A stretch of DNA of 64,000 bases from Phycisphaerales bacterium. GTDB taxonomy: Bacteria > Planctomycetota > Phycisphaerae > Phycisphaerales > UBA1924. Made by a program: the position numbers and the translations under genes. Position 1 is the stretch's first letter. Each line of letters starts with the position of its first letter. This document shows positions 24,189 through 32,453 of the stretch, piece after piece. The notes beneath the pieces are model-generated. The model searched no databases. It saw nothing but the letters and a program-made list of their open reading frames with translations, and had not been told where the DNA came from. The stretch lies in assembly GCA_947459215.1 (NCBI GenBank), contig CANHCQ010000003.1, positions 62,001-126,000 on the forward strand, written 5' to 3'.

Positions 24189-25580
24189 ATGTCCAAAAAG
24201 TCGCACTGGAGCCGCAGAATGAACCGCTTGTCAGTGAGTACCGCATCCCTCGCCATTTCCGTGTCGTCGCTCGTGTCGTTCTCTGGCAGCGCGCAAACCG
24301 TTGTTCAACAACTCTCGCAATCTGGGTCGTCGCTCGTACATGGCATTCCGCCGGGGTGCTCGAACGCGATGTACTTGCTGGCAGTGCGTGTCACCGATTT
24401 GCTCGCCATCGCACCAGTGATCGATCGCGACGGCGATGGCGCCCTCACCGCAGAAGACACCGTGCTGACGATCGAGCAAATGCTGGCATCGAGTTTCGGC
24501 GATGTCAACCAGGATCACGTCATCAACAGCGATGATGGCGATGAGTTTGTGCTCGAACTCATCGCTGGGGGGGAGGATACTCCGCGCATCGATACGTCAA
24601 CGGACGGCTTTCTTGACCTTGACGATGCCGACGCCGTTCTGAACCCGGACGTGACGCAGGTGCCGATTCACTACCGCAGTCTAGCGAGTCGATTGTACGG
24701 TCTAGTCTCAGCAATCGAGTGGTCGCGCAACCCAGACTCACTTCGAGGTGCCGTGGGGCCCGGAACCAGAGTCCCGCAGCCGCACGTCCAGAGTATTTCT
24801 CATTATCCAAGCACTCACAGCGCTTGGCAATCGATGAACTACCCGAACAACCACATCATCGAGGTCACTCGAAATTGGACGACTCCTCCAGCTCCCGGAC
24901 CGAATCACACGACTGCGGTGAGTGACAATCGACATACGTTGTCGAGCAGCAAATCGACATGGCCTCCGAATCACTCCTTCACTGTCTCTGAGACCTGGGA
25001 GATCGATTCACACTCCTATGCCCGCAGCGAGCTCTGGTATCCGCATCCGAATCACGCGGTCGTCGCCAGCACCACCTGGCCGGGAAATCACAGCTTCGAC
25101 ACAAGTGACGGCTATCCGCCGGGGCATCAGCGTTCGTATTCGACAACTCGGGAGCCGACTCCGCACGCGATTGCGGTGTCCGCGAGCTGGTACCCGCCGA
25201 GCTATCCACCGAACGGCCCGCATGAGTCGTACTACTCGAACAACCCAACACACGGAAAGCAGAACTCAGACAACTGGCCTCCGAGCCACCACATGGAAGT
25301 GTCGGATTCTTGGCCTCCCATGCACGGACTCGCGGCGTCGCTGCTTTGGCCTCCCGGACACGTCACCCGAGTATCCGGTGGATGGCCTCCGGATCGTCGC
25401 CCCCTCTGGCCGCCGAACCATGTGCAGACACGTTCCGAGCAAGACCAGCTCCCAACAAAGCCTTTGCTTCCGAACTGGCCGCTGCTGCCAGAAGGGCATT
25501 CGTACCTGACGACCGTCAAAGATTTTTATGGCATCTTTGTCCCTCCTGACGGTGGCGAACCTTGTGTGGATGTTCGGTAG
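24189..25580 (+). CDS. Secreted protein with dockerin-like region and WPPNH dodecapeptide repeats
   Basis: A 463-residue exported protein. Signal peptide with a basic n-region (SKKSHWSRRMNRLSVSTASL) and a likely cleavage after SGSAQ. Residues about 78-155 hold three Asp-rich turns (DRDGDGALTAED, DVNQDHVINSDDGD, DTSTDGFLDLDDAD), like calcium-binding dockerin repeats. From about 200 to 415 a 12-residue repeat recurs: WPPNHSFTVSET, WPGNHSFDTSDG, WPPSHHMEVSDS, WPPMHGLAASLL, WPPGHVTRVSGG, plus degenerate copies. Consensus [WY]PPxHxxxxSxx. Trp, Pro and His at fixed spacing suggest a stacked solenoid or a metal/ligand-binding rod; function unknown. Codons look less GC-biased than the neighbours. ATG 24189 is preceded by CGGTAGG. 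The next gene carries the same repeat. Confidence 0.75.
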   Translation: MSKKSHWSRRMNRLSVSTASLAISVSSLVSFSGSAQTVVQQLSQSGSSLVHGIPPGCSNAMYLLAVRVTDLLAIAPVIDRDGDGALTAEDTVLTIEQMLASSFGDVNQDHVINSDDGDEFVLELIAGGEDTPRIDTSTDGFLDLDDADAVLNPDVTQVPIHYRSLASRLYGLVSAIEWSRNPDSLRGAVGPGTRVPQPHVQSISHYPSTHSAWQSMNYPNNHIIEVTRNWTTPPAPGPNHTTAVSDNRHTLSSSKSTWPPNHSFTVSETWEIDSHSYARSELWYPHPNHAVVASTTWPGNHSFDTSDGYPPGHQRSYSTTREPTPHAIAVSASWYPPSYPPNGPHESYYSNNPTHGKQNSDNWPPSHHMEVSDSWPPMHGLAASLLWPPGHVTRVSGGWPPDRRPLWPPNHVQTRSEQDQLPTKPLLPNWPLLPEGHSYLTTVKDFYGIFVPPDGGEPCVDVR

Positions 25581-25581
25581 G

Positions 25582-26892
25582 ATGAGCAGTTCACGCTTGG
25601 GCTGCCTTCGAAACCTGGCGATTGTGCTGCCGATAGCGGCGGCTGGTGGCTGCGCCACGTTGCGGCCATCGCAGCAGTCGCATGAGGTCGCGTTCCGGTT
25701 TCACATGGATCGGATCGTGGCCAGAGACAGCACCGCCGGGTTGGCGTTGGCCCCGGATCACGCCTGCGCGAACTGCGAGATGGACTTTGCCGATCCGAAG
25801 TCGATTCTCGTCGCCGCTCTTCAGGCGGCACCAGAGAACTCCGTCATCTTTCCTTCGGAGCGGTACTTCTACTTTGAGACCACGATTGGATCAAGGCAGG
25901 TATCCGGGAATCTTCGCTTCACCGATGCCGACAAAGGCGTATTGCACATCGGTTACTTTGACCGGTTTGACGGGGAAGCTCGCCGAGGCGGATCGTTTGG
26001 TTCTTCTGAAGACGTGCATGTGACGCCGGGGCCTGCGGCAGAAACATGGACCGTGCGAGTTGGAGGAATCTCTCGCGGGTTTCGTCTCGATCAACGATAT
26101 AGAACCGCCGTTGATCGAGTGTCGCTTCTTCCGGACGAGTGCTTTGTTTCCGGTGTCTTTGACGAGTCAGGCGTTGTGTTCGCTCTGCTCTTTCATGCTC
26201 CAACGGCGTCCTTGTACTACGTCCTGGTTGACGATTCGTCGCTCGAACGCCGAGTCCCGTTGCCGAAGAACGGGGCGGCGACTTTCGAAGTCGGGCTGGC
26301 GTCGCGATTCGTGTACTATGTGGATCACCAGACAGACCGGAGAATCCTTGTCGGAGTTCACGCGGCGAACGTTCGTGACAACAACTATTTCGACGGTCCG
26401 TTCGATCAGGTTCCGCCCGACCTAGCGCTAAGGGACCTGCTCCATGCATCGTACCCGTACACGAAGTTCGGTGGCGGTATCGACGAGCACGGCAACTTCA
26501 ACAGCCAAGAGGGGCAAAGAGTCGCCATCACGCCGTATCAGCAGTACCGCTCGATCGACGAACTGAGCGAACGGATCGGGGGTGCCGCGGACCAAAGAGC
26601 AGATGGGCCGCGCAGATGGGTCGCACTGGTCTACGAATCGAAACGCAACTTCCACGAGGAAGTTGAGGCATCGCTTGTCGCAAACCTGAAGGATTATCCG
26701 GCGGCAGCGGACACCCTTCCGCCGTATCGACACGACGCGAGCCTGAGCCGGTCGTGGCCCGCGAATCACTTCCTCTACACCTCAAGGATCTGGGTGTCAG
26801 AGTCCCATGACACTCCCCACAGCTCGGGGTGGCCAGCGAATCACGACATACACAAGAGCGGAAACGGTCGCCTGTCAACTGAGCGGCCTTGA
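25582..26892 (+). CDS. Lipoprotein with C-terminal WPANH repeats, partner of the WPPNH protein
   Basis: A 436-residue predicted lipoprotein: MSSSRLGCLRNLAIVLPIAAAGGC gives a lipobox AAGGC. The body (about 40-380) is beta-rich and matches no family I recognise; it has a CANC pair (about 62-65). Near the C-terminus (about 391-430) the partner's repeat appears: WPANHFLYTSRI, a degenerate unit, then WPANHDIHKSGN. The start ATG 25582 is one base after the upstream stop codon and shares the CGGTAGGATG context with it; the in-frame ATG at 25570 is an alternative. Translational coupling is likely. The shared repeat suggests the two products interact or are assembled together at the cell surface. Confidence 0.7.
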   Translation: MSSSRLGCLRNLAIVLPIAAAGGCATLRPSQQSHEVAFRFHMDRIVARDSTAGLALAPDHACANCEMDFADPKSILVAALQAAPENSVIFPSERYFYFETTIGSRQVSGNLRFTDADKGVLHIGYFDRFDGEARRGGSFGSSEDVHVTPGPAAETWTVRVGGISRGFRLDQRYRTAVDRVSLLPDECFVSGVFDESGVVFALLFHAPTASLYYVLVDDSSLERRVPLPKNGAATFEVGLASRFVYYVDHQTDRRILVGVHAANVRDNNYFDGPFDQVPPDLALRDLLHASYPYTKFGGGIDEHGNFNSQEGQRVAITPYQQYRSIDELSERIGGAADQRADGPRRWVALVYESKRNFHEEVEASLVANLKDYPAAADTLPPYRHDASLSRSWPANHFLYTSRIWVSESHDTPHSSGWPANHDIHKSGNGRLSTERP

Positions 26893-27009
26893 TCTCGATC
26901 CTCGTTTCGGCGGCAGTCTGCTTTCCGGCAACGATCTGGGATGGCATGAGCCGATTGAACTTCGTAAGTTTCGACACTCTTGGAAAGCCGCTCAGGAGCC
27001 GGGTTTCAC

Positions 27010-27450
27010 ATGATCGCACTCGTCCAGCGTTGTCTCCGCGGTTCGGTAGAAGTCGACGGCGTGATCGTCGGCGAGATCGGCAACGGCCTGACGGTCTTTG
27101 TCGGATTTCAGCCGGACGACGCCGCGTTGCTTGACGAGAAGCTCGTCGCGAAGTTGCTCGCGCTGCGGGTGTTTGCGGACGACGCGGGCAAGATGAACAA
27201 GAGCGTGCTGGATGCCGGTGGGAACGTGCTCCTGATTCCGAACTTCACGCTCGCCGCCGACACGAGCGGCGGGAACCGGCCGAGCTTTACGACGGCGATG
27301 CCTCCGGACGAGGCGCGTGCTCGATTCGAGCGGCTGCTGGGGTTGCTCAAGCAACGCCTGAGTAACGCCCAGTGCGGACGCTTCGGCGCGGACATGAAGA
27401 TCCACGTGCTCAACGACGGGCCGGTGAATCTGATCCTGCGGCTGCCGTGA
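27010..27450 (+). CDS. dtd: D-aminoacyl-tRNA deacylase
   Basis: A 146-residue protein, the standard Dtd length. MIALVQRCLRGSVEVDG start, FTLAADTSGGNRPSFTTAMPP (the SQFTL..GN/RPSF active-site region) and C-terminal FGADMKIHVLNDGPVNLIL with the GP motif that enforces chiral selection. It removes D-amino acids (and glycine from tRNA-Ala) mischarged on tRNA. The start is ATG 27010; the trxB gene is convergent 3 bp after the stop. Confidence 0.95.
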   Translation: MIALVQRCLRGSVEVDGVIVGEIGNGLTVFVGFQPDDAALLDEKLVAKLLALRVFADDAGKMNKSVLDAGGNVLLIPNFTLAADTSGGNRPSFTTAMPPDEARARFERLLGLLKQRLSNAQCGRFGADMKIHVLNDGPVNLILRLP

Positions 27451-27453
27451 CGC

Positions 27454-28446
27454 TTAGTGCACGCCTTCGGCCGCGAGCCATCGCTCGGCGTCGAGGGCGG
27501 CCATGCAGCCCATGCCCGAAGCGGTGACGGCCTGGCGGTAGTGGCTGTCGGCCACGTCACCGGCGGCGAAGACACCCGGAATGTTGGTGTACGAGTTGCG
27601 CTGCTTGAGGGCGATATAGCCGCTCTCATCGAACTCGATGCCGCTGTTCTTCAGGAACTTGGTGGCGGGCGTGTGGCCGATGGCGATGAAGAGGCCCTTG
27701 ACGTCGAGGGTCGAGAGTTCGCCCGTGACGGTGTCTTTCAGACGCACGCCGGTGATCTTGTCGTCGCCGAGGACGTCTTCGACGGCCTTGTTGAAGAGCA
27801 CCTTGGCGTTGGGGCGGTCCATGAAGCGCTTCTGCATGATTTTGGACGCGCGGAGCGAATCGCGGCGGTGGATGACGTAGACGGTGGACGCGAACTTGGT
27901 GAGGTAACTGGCCTCTTCCATCGCGGTATCGCCGCCGCCGACGACGGCGAGGGGTTGATCACGGAAGACGGGGAGTGCGCCGTCGCAGACGGCGCAGGCG
28001 GAGACGCCGCCGCCCATGGTGGCGAGGCGCATCTCGTTGGGCAGGCCGAGCCAGTTGGCGACGGCACCGGTGGCGATGATGACGCTGTGGGCCTTCACGA
28101 TCTCGCCGTTGGAAATGTGGAGTTCGAAGGGGCGCTTGGAGAAGTCGCAGCGGGTGATGTCCTCGCCGATGACCTTGGTGCCGAAGCGTTCGGCCTGCTG
28201 CTGGAAGAGGCCCATCATCTCGGGGCCCATGACGCCGTGGGGGAAGCCGGGATAGTTCTCGACCTCGGTGGTGAGCATGAGCTGGCCGCCGGGAAGGACG
28301 GGGCCGGGGTCCTGCTTGGGGATGCCGGTATAAACGACCGGATGCAACTGGGCGCGAGCGGCGTAGATGGCGGCGGTCCAGCCTGCGGGGCCGGAGCCGA
28401 TGATGACGACCTTTTTGACGCTGTCTTTTTCCACCGATCCGCTCAC
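27454..28446 (-). CDS. trxB: Thioredoxin reductase
   Basis: A 330-residue FAD/NADPH flavoprotein: VVIIGSGPAGWTAAIYAARA (FAD), SACAVCDGALPVF with the redox pair CAVC, VVGGGDTAMEEASYL (NADPH), and C-terminal GVFAAGDVADSHYRQAVTASGMGCMAALDAE. It reduces thioredoxin. The start is GTG 28446 with AAAGGAA upstream; a longer version starting at 28725 adds Ser/Thr/Arg-rich sequence without domain features. It is convergent with dtd, with 3 bp between stop codons. Confidence 0.95.
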   Translation of the reverse strand: MSGSVEKDSVKKVVIIGSGPAGWTAAIYAARAQLHPVVYTGIPKQDPGPVLPGGQLMLTTEVENYPGFPHGVMGPEMMGLFQQQAERFGTKVIGEDITRCDFSKRPFELHISNGEIVKAHSVIIATGAVANWLGLPNEMRLATMGGGVSACAVCDGALPVFRDQPLAVVGGGDTAMEEASYLTKFASTVYVIHRRDSLRASKIMQKRFMDRPNAKVLFNKAVEDVLGDDKITGVRLKDTVTGELSTLDVKGLFIAIGHTPATKFLKNSGIEFDESGYIALKQRNSYTNIPGVFAAGDVADSHYRQAVTASGMGCMAALDAERWLAAEGVH

Positions 28447-28543
28447 GCGTTGGTTCCTTTGTGTGTCGCAGCCCGGTCCTGAGATTCGATGCCGCCGCCG
28501 ACGCCGCGGTGCACGGCGGAGGAGCGGCCGATTCGTGCGGCGA

Positions 28544-30130
28544 TTACTTGAGGTCGCCGAGTTCCTTGAGGTGCTGACGGTAGAGGCTGAGGACGCTGGG
28601 CCAGAGCAGGTAGTCGACGTCGGGGACTTTCTCGACGGTGTTCTGGACGCGATCGGCGAAGTTCGGCTTGTTGTCGGAGCCGACGCTGTAGATGATGCAG
28701 TTGTCGTCACGTACTTTGGCGGCAAAGTTCACGCCGTCGCCGCTGACGATCTTGATCTCGTGGGGCACAGGGTCCTTGGACTTATCGAAGTGGGTGTCGC
28801 GGATCGGAACGAAGTACTCGAGAGGCGGCCTGGCGTTGTTCTGGATGTTGGGGTTGTACGGATCGGTATCGAGTCGGGGCAGCCACTCGGGCGCGATCGA
28901 GGAGAGCTTGGGCGGGAACTGCTTGCGGGCGTAGAAGAAACCGACGATTCCCAGCGATTGGCGGGTACCGACGATCTCGACGCGAACAGCCTGACGCAGG
29001 TTGAAGAGTTCGCTGATATCGGGCACGGTCGCGGCGAGAACGGCGAACTGGTTCGGGTCCATCTTGCTGCGTTCGAAAGGGAGGCTGTTGAGGGTGTGGA
29101 ACCACTCAAGCGGCCAGCGCTTCTTGTAATCGTCGCCGAGCTTCTTCACCTCTTCGGTGGTCGCGGCCCAGTCGGCATGGCCGGCGCCGGCGCCCTTCCA
29201 GGACGCGGCCTCGCTGAACAGACGCAGGGGTCTCTCTGCCGACGTCAGCAACGCCATGGTCGTCGGGAACGTGCGTTCGTTGACGCCAGCGCGGGGGACC
29301 ATGACGAGAGCCACGGCCTGGTCGGCGCCGACGAGGTCGGCCTGCGGCATCAGGATGCGATCGATGCGGAGATCGGCGGTGCCTTCCAGTCGCCGGATCG
29401 CGACGCGGATCTGTTCGGCGGTGAGTTCCTGCTTGCCGCGGAAGTCGAGATATGCGATGTCACGCATGCGCTCGAGCGACGAGATCATGGTCCGGAGGCC
29501 CCAGCGGGATTCCTTGAAGAACTGACGATCGGAGATCTGCCGGCCGAGGGCGAGCAGTCGCTCCATGAGCTCGAGCGCGTCGTTGGTCTTTGACTCGCTC
29601 TGCAGCCGCGTCGCCTCGATGTTGACGAGCACGGCGAGCGCGTCGAGCTTCGGCAGGTAAAGGAATTGGGCGGCGGAAAGCAGCGGCGGGTCGCCGAGTT
29701 CGGTGTACAAGCCGGCCTTCACGAGATCGGGGGTCACCGCGGCGACGCCGTACGCCTGTCCCCAAGCCATCGGCGTGCCGCTCTTGACAAGCTCGGTCGC
29801 CTTCGTGAGTGCGACGATCGCGGCCTTCTGCGTTGGCTTGGTCGCCCAGGCGACGGCTTCGTTCCAAGCCTGCATGCCCGGAACGAGCAGGCGGGCCTTC
29901 TCGAGTTCGCGAATGGAGGCGGGGACCGGCTCGAGGTCCTTCAGAGCGGGAATCAGGATTGAATCGCTGCGGCGATCGGCGGGAATGTCGGCGTACATCC
30001 CGTTGATCTTGGAGATGTAATCCTGAGCAGCGGCGGGCTGGCTGACGCCGGCCGCGAGCGCGAAAACAAGAGCGGCGGCAAGCGTGCGGGCGGATCGGGT
30101 GAACCGGTTCATGGCGGAAATACTGAGCAT
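28544..30130 (-). CDS. Exported hypothetical protein
   Basis: A 528-residue protein I cannot name. Signal peptide MNRFTRSARTLAAALVFALAAGVSQPAAAQ, then an alpha-helical body with many Leu/Ala/Glu (ELEKARLLVPGMQAWNEAVAW, ALELMERLLALGRQISDRQFF), an approximately 60-residue beta part near FAAKVRDDNCIIYSVGSDNKPNF, and a terminal PDVDYLLWPSVLSLYRQHL. This general layout (helical repeats, then a short secretion-like or pilin-like beta end) occurs in planctomycete exported proteins of unknown role. Start ATG 30130 or 30112; neither has a strong ribosome-binding site. It sits between trxB and a sigma-factor gene, on the same strand as both. Confidence 0.65.
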   Translation of the reverse strand: MLSISAMNRFTRSARTLAAALVFALAAGVSQPAAAQDYISKINGMYADIPADRRSDSILIPALKDLEPVPASIRELEKARLLVPGMQAWNEAVAWATKPTQKAAIVALTKATELVKSGTPMAWGQAYGVAAVTPDLVKAGLYTELGDPPLLSAAQFLYLPKLDALAVLVNIEATRLQSESKTNDALELMERLLALGRQISDRQFFKESRWGLRTMISSLERMRDIAYLDFRGKQELTAEQIRVAIRRLEGTADLRIDRILMPQADLVGADQAVALVMVPRAGVNERTFPTTMALLTSAERPLRLFSEAASWKGAGAGHADWAATTEEVKKLGDDYKKRWPLEWFHTLNSLPFERSKMDPNQFAVLAATVPDISELFNLRQAVRVEIVGTRQSLGIVGFFYARKQFPPKLSSIAPEWLPRLDTDPYNPNIQNNARPPLEYFVPIRDTHFDKSKDPVPHEIKIVSGDGVNFAAKVRDDNCIIYSVGSDNKPNFADRVQNTVEKVPDVDYLLWPSVLSLYRQHLKELGDLK

Positions 30131-30198
30131 GGGCCGATCGTAGCCGATGTGCGGGCGTCGCTCGCGCGGTGCGCGGGTCGGTGCGGGCCAAAAGCAGC

Positions 30199-30223
30199 GC
30201 GACCGGAGCCAGGCTCCGGTCGC
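30199..30223 (-). terminator. Terminator hairpin after the sigma-factor gene
   Basis: A 12-bp perfect palindrome GCGACCGGAGCC / GGCTCCGGTCGC around a single A. On the minus strand it is followed by GCTGCTTTTGG, the same tail as the hairpin at 62778-62802. It lies about 66 bp downstream of the sigma-factor stop codon. Confidence 0.75.
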
Positions 30224-30288
30224 GACGCTCACAAGTCGAGTTGCGGCGATCGGGCGGTCAGGCCCGAGGCCGAGAGAGAGACGGAGGC

Positions 30289-31242
30289 TTAGCTCGCCCG
30301 GGCGCCATCATAGGTCACGGTGCCGCCGCGGGTGGCGCGGGGCGGGGCGGACTGGTCGCTGCGACCGGCGTCACGGAAGAACTTGCTGGGGCGCTCGTCG
30401 GTGAGACGCTGATTGAGCTTGGTCAGCGCCTCGTCGACGATCTGGCGGACGCGCTCGCGGCTGATGCCGACCTCGTCGGCGACTTCCTTGAGCGTGAGGG
30501 GCTCGCAGCCGTCAAGGCCGAAGCGGAGACGGAGAATCCGGGCCTCGCGGTCGTCAATGGTCTCAAGGAGGCGGCGAAGGGTGCCGAGCTCGTCGTCACG
30601 CAGCACGTTCTCGTGCGGGGTGGAGCCCTTGGAGTCGGCGAGGATGTCGCTCATCTTCAAGAGGTCGCCGTCGATGTCGCGGGTCTCGCCGCTGCTCTGG
30701 AAGGCCTTGACGGCCCGCTTGATGACGCGGAGCTTCTTGACCGGGAGGTCCATCGCCTTGGCGAGCTCGGTGAGGCTGGGCGGGTAGCCCAGCTCGCCCT
30801 CGAGCTTGCGAGCGGCGATCTTCCACTTGGCGATCAGCTCGACCATGTAGGCCGGGACGTGGACGGGCTGGGTCGCGTTGACCAGAGCCCGCTTGATCGC
30901 CTGCTTGATCCACCAGCTGGCGTAGGTGCTGAACCGGGCGCCCTGCGAGGGGTCGAAGCCCTCGACGGCGCGCATGAGGCCGATGTTGCCCTCTTCGATG
31001 AGATCGGAGAGCTGCAGGCCACGGTTGGCATAGTTCTTGGCAATCGCGACCACCAGACGCAGGTTGGCGCGGATCATCCGCTCCCGCGACTTGGCGCAAT
31101 TGTCGTTGATGATCGCCCAGCCGAGTTCTTTCTCCTCGTCTGCGGTCAGCAACTTGGTCTTGTTGATCTCTGAGAAATACAGCTGCAGGTCGGACTGGAC
31201 CTGAGCAGAACCCGTACGGGCTCGAGCGGAACTCGTCGCCAC
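30289..31242 (-). CDS. RNA polymerase sigma factor, RpoD/RpoS-type (group 1/2)
   Basis: A 317-residue sigma-70 family protein lacking the long region 1.1. It shows region 1.2/2.1 ([25 protein letters not shown]), region 2.2-2.4 ([56 protein letters not shown]), region 3 ([14 protein letters not shown]) and region 4 ([32 protein letters not shown]). The GTG at 31242 has AAGGTGG upstream; the ATG at 31296 is an alternative. About 317 residues suits a group 2 or compact primary sigma factor; I cannot tell which. Confidence 0.9.
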   Translation of the reverse strand: MATSSARARTGSAQVQSDLQLYFSEINKTKLLTADEEKELGWAIINDNCAKSRERMIRANLRLVVAIAKNYANRGLQLSDLIEEGNIGLMRAVEGFDPSQGARFSTYASWWIKQAIKRALVNATQPVHVPAYMVELIAKWKIAARKLEGELGYPPSLTELAKAMDLPVKKLRVIKRAVKAFQSSGETRDIDGDLLKMSDILADSKGSTPHENVLRDDELGTLRRLLETIDDREARILRLRFGLDGCEPLTLKEVADEVGISRERVRQIVDEALTKLNQRLTDERPSKFFRDAGRSDQSAPPRATRGGTVTYDGARAS

Positions 31243-31571
31243 TGTTCTACCACCTTCTGGGGCACCACACCCCTCTCGCTCCTCGCCCGGTCGCACAAAC
31301 CGGGCACACCACGGGATTTGCTACGCAGCCTTGTCCCATCCGGTTGCCATCGACCTGCGGAAAGGTCAATATGAACCCGACGGAGGCGTCTGCGCAATTC
31401 CTCCCATATGAACCATGTCACAAACTGCGTCAAATGCAAACCCGGCAGGCAGAAAATGTGACAATTTTCCAAGAACTGCGGCATCGGACCCCGCGAAAAC
31501 TTCCGAAATAGTCCGAGAGGCCTCAACCCCCTTCCAGAATCCTCACAGACTGAGCCTCTAAACTCCGACTG

Positions 31572-32384
31572 ATGTCCCGCGACCTGTCATCCATGTTGAA
31601 CGAGTGGCCTTACGAGCCTGGCGCGATCAATGCCCGGATCGTGGAGGGCGACGACGGCACGCCGCGGATCCAGATTCGAGTCGACCTGGGCATATTGCAG
31701 ATGTTCCCAACCGGCCGGCCGGACGGGCAGTCGCCGCACGGGTTCCCGAGTTTGCTTGAGTACTACGAGGCCCAGTTGGACGGCACCGAAGGCGAAGAAG
31801 ATGGCGGCGGCTCGGAGAAGTTCGCGCTGGCGCCCGAAGACTGCCGGCTCCTGCGTGAAGAGGCGGTGCAGTACTACCACCGTTACCTGGCGTTGCTGGC
31901 GCTTGAGGATTTCGAGGGCGTGGTCCGGGACACGACTCGCAATCTGCGGGTGCTGGACATGTGCGCGGCGCACGCCGAGACCGAGGGTGATCGGTCGGTG
32001 CTGGAGCAGTTCCGTCCGTACATCCTGATGCTGCGGGCGCGGGCGATGGCGAGCCAGGCGATCAAGGACAACGAGCCAAAGGCGGCGGTGGTGGCGTTGG
32101 ACCAAGGGCTGGAGGCGCTGCGGCAGTACTTTGCGAACGCCGGCCAGCCGCAGATGTTCGACGCTTCGGCCGAGGCGGACATGCTGCGCGGGATGCGGGA
32201 GTCGCTGGTGCCGAAGTTGCCGGTCTCGCAGCAGTCGGAATTGCGGGCGCGGCTCGCGTCGGCGATCGAGTCGGAGAACTACGAGCTGGCGGCGATCTTG
32301 CGTGACGAGCTGAAGATGCTCGGCGTGACGGCGGCACCGCTGCCGGCGGGCAAGAGCGAGAAGACCGAGCACAAGAAGGACTGA
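31572..32384 (+). CDS. UVR-motif protein (McsA-like), hypothetical
   Basis: A 270-residue soluble protein. N-terminal beta-rich part (GTPRIQIRVDLGILQMFPTG), a long helical middle (YYHRYLALLALEDFEGVVRDTTRNLRVLDM), and a C-terminal UVR motif (SELRARLASAIESENYELAAILRDELKML, about 225-255) like those of UvrB, UvrC and McsA. In McsA the motif mediates contact with a partner; the role here is unknown. It lies 58 bp before the priA start in the same direction, so they may be co-transcribed. ATG 31572 is the first start. Confidence 0.75.
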   Translation: MSRDLSSMLNEWPYEPGAINARIVEGDDGTPRIQIRVDLGILQMFPTGRPDGQSPHGFPSLLEYYEAQLDGTEGEEDGGGSEKFALAPEDCRLLREEAVQYYHRYLALLALEDFEGVVRDTTRNLRVLDMCAAHAETEGDRSVLEQFRPYILMLRARAMASQAIKDNEPKAAVVALDQGLEALRQYFANAGQPQMFDASAEADMLRGMRESLVPKLPVSQQSELRARLASAIESENYELAAILRDELKMLGVTAAPLPAGKSEKTEHKKD

Positions 32385-32453
32385 TCGGCGGTCGAGCCGT
32401 GATTCGGGTCCGCGGCCGCTGGACCGCGACGCTCGGCGTTCGCTCGCTATCGT

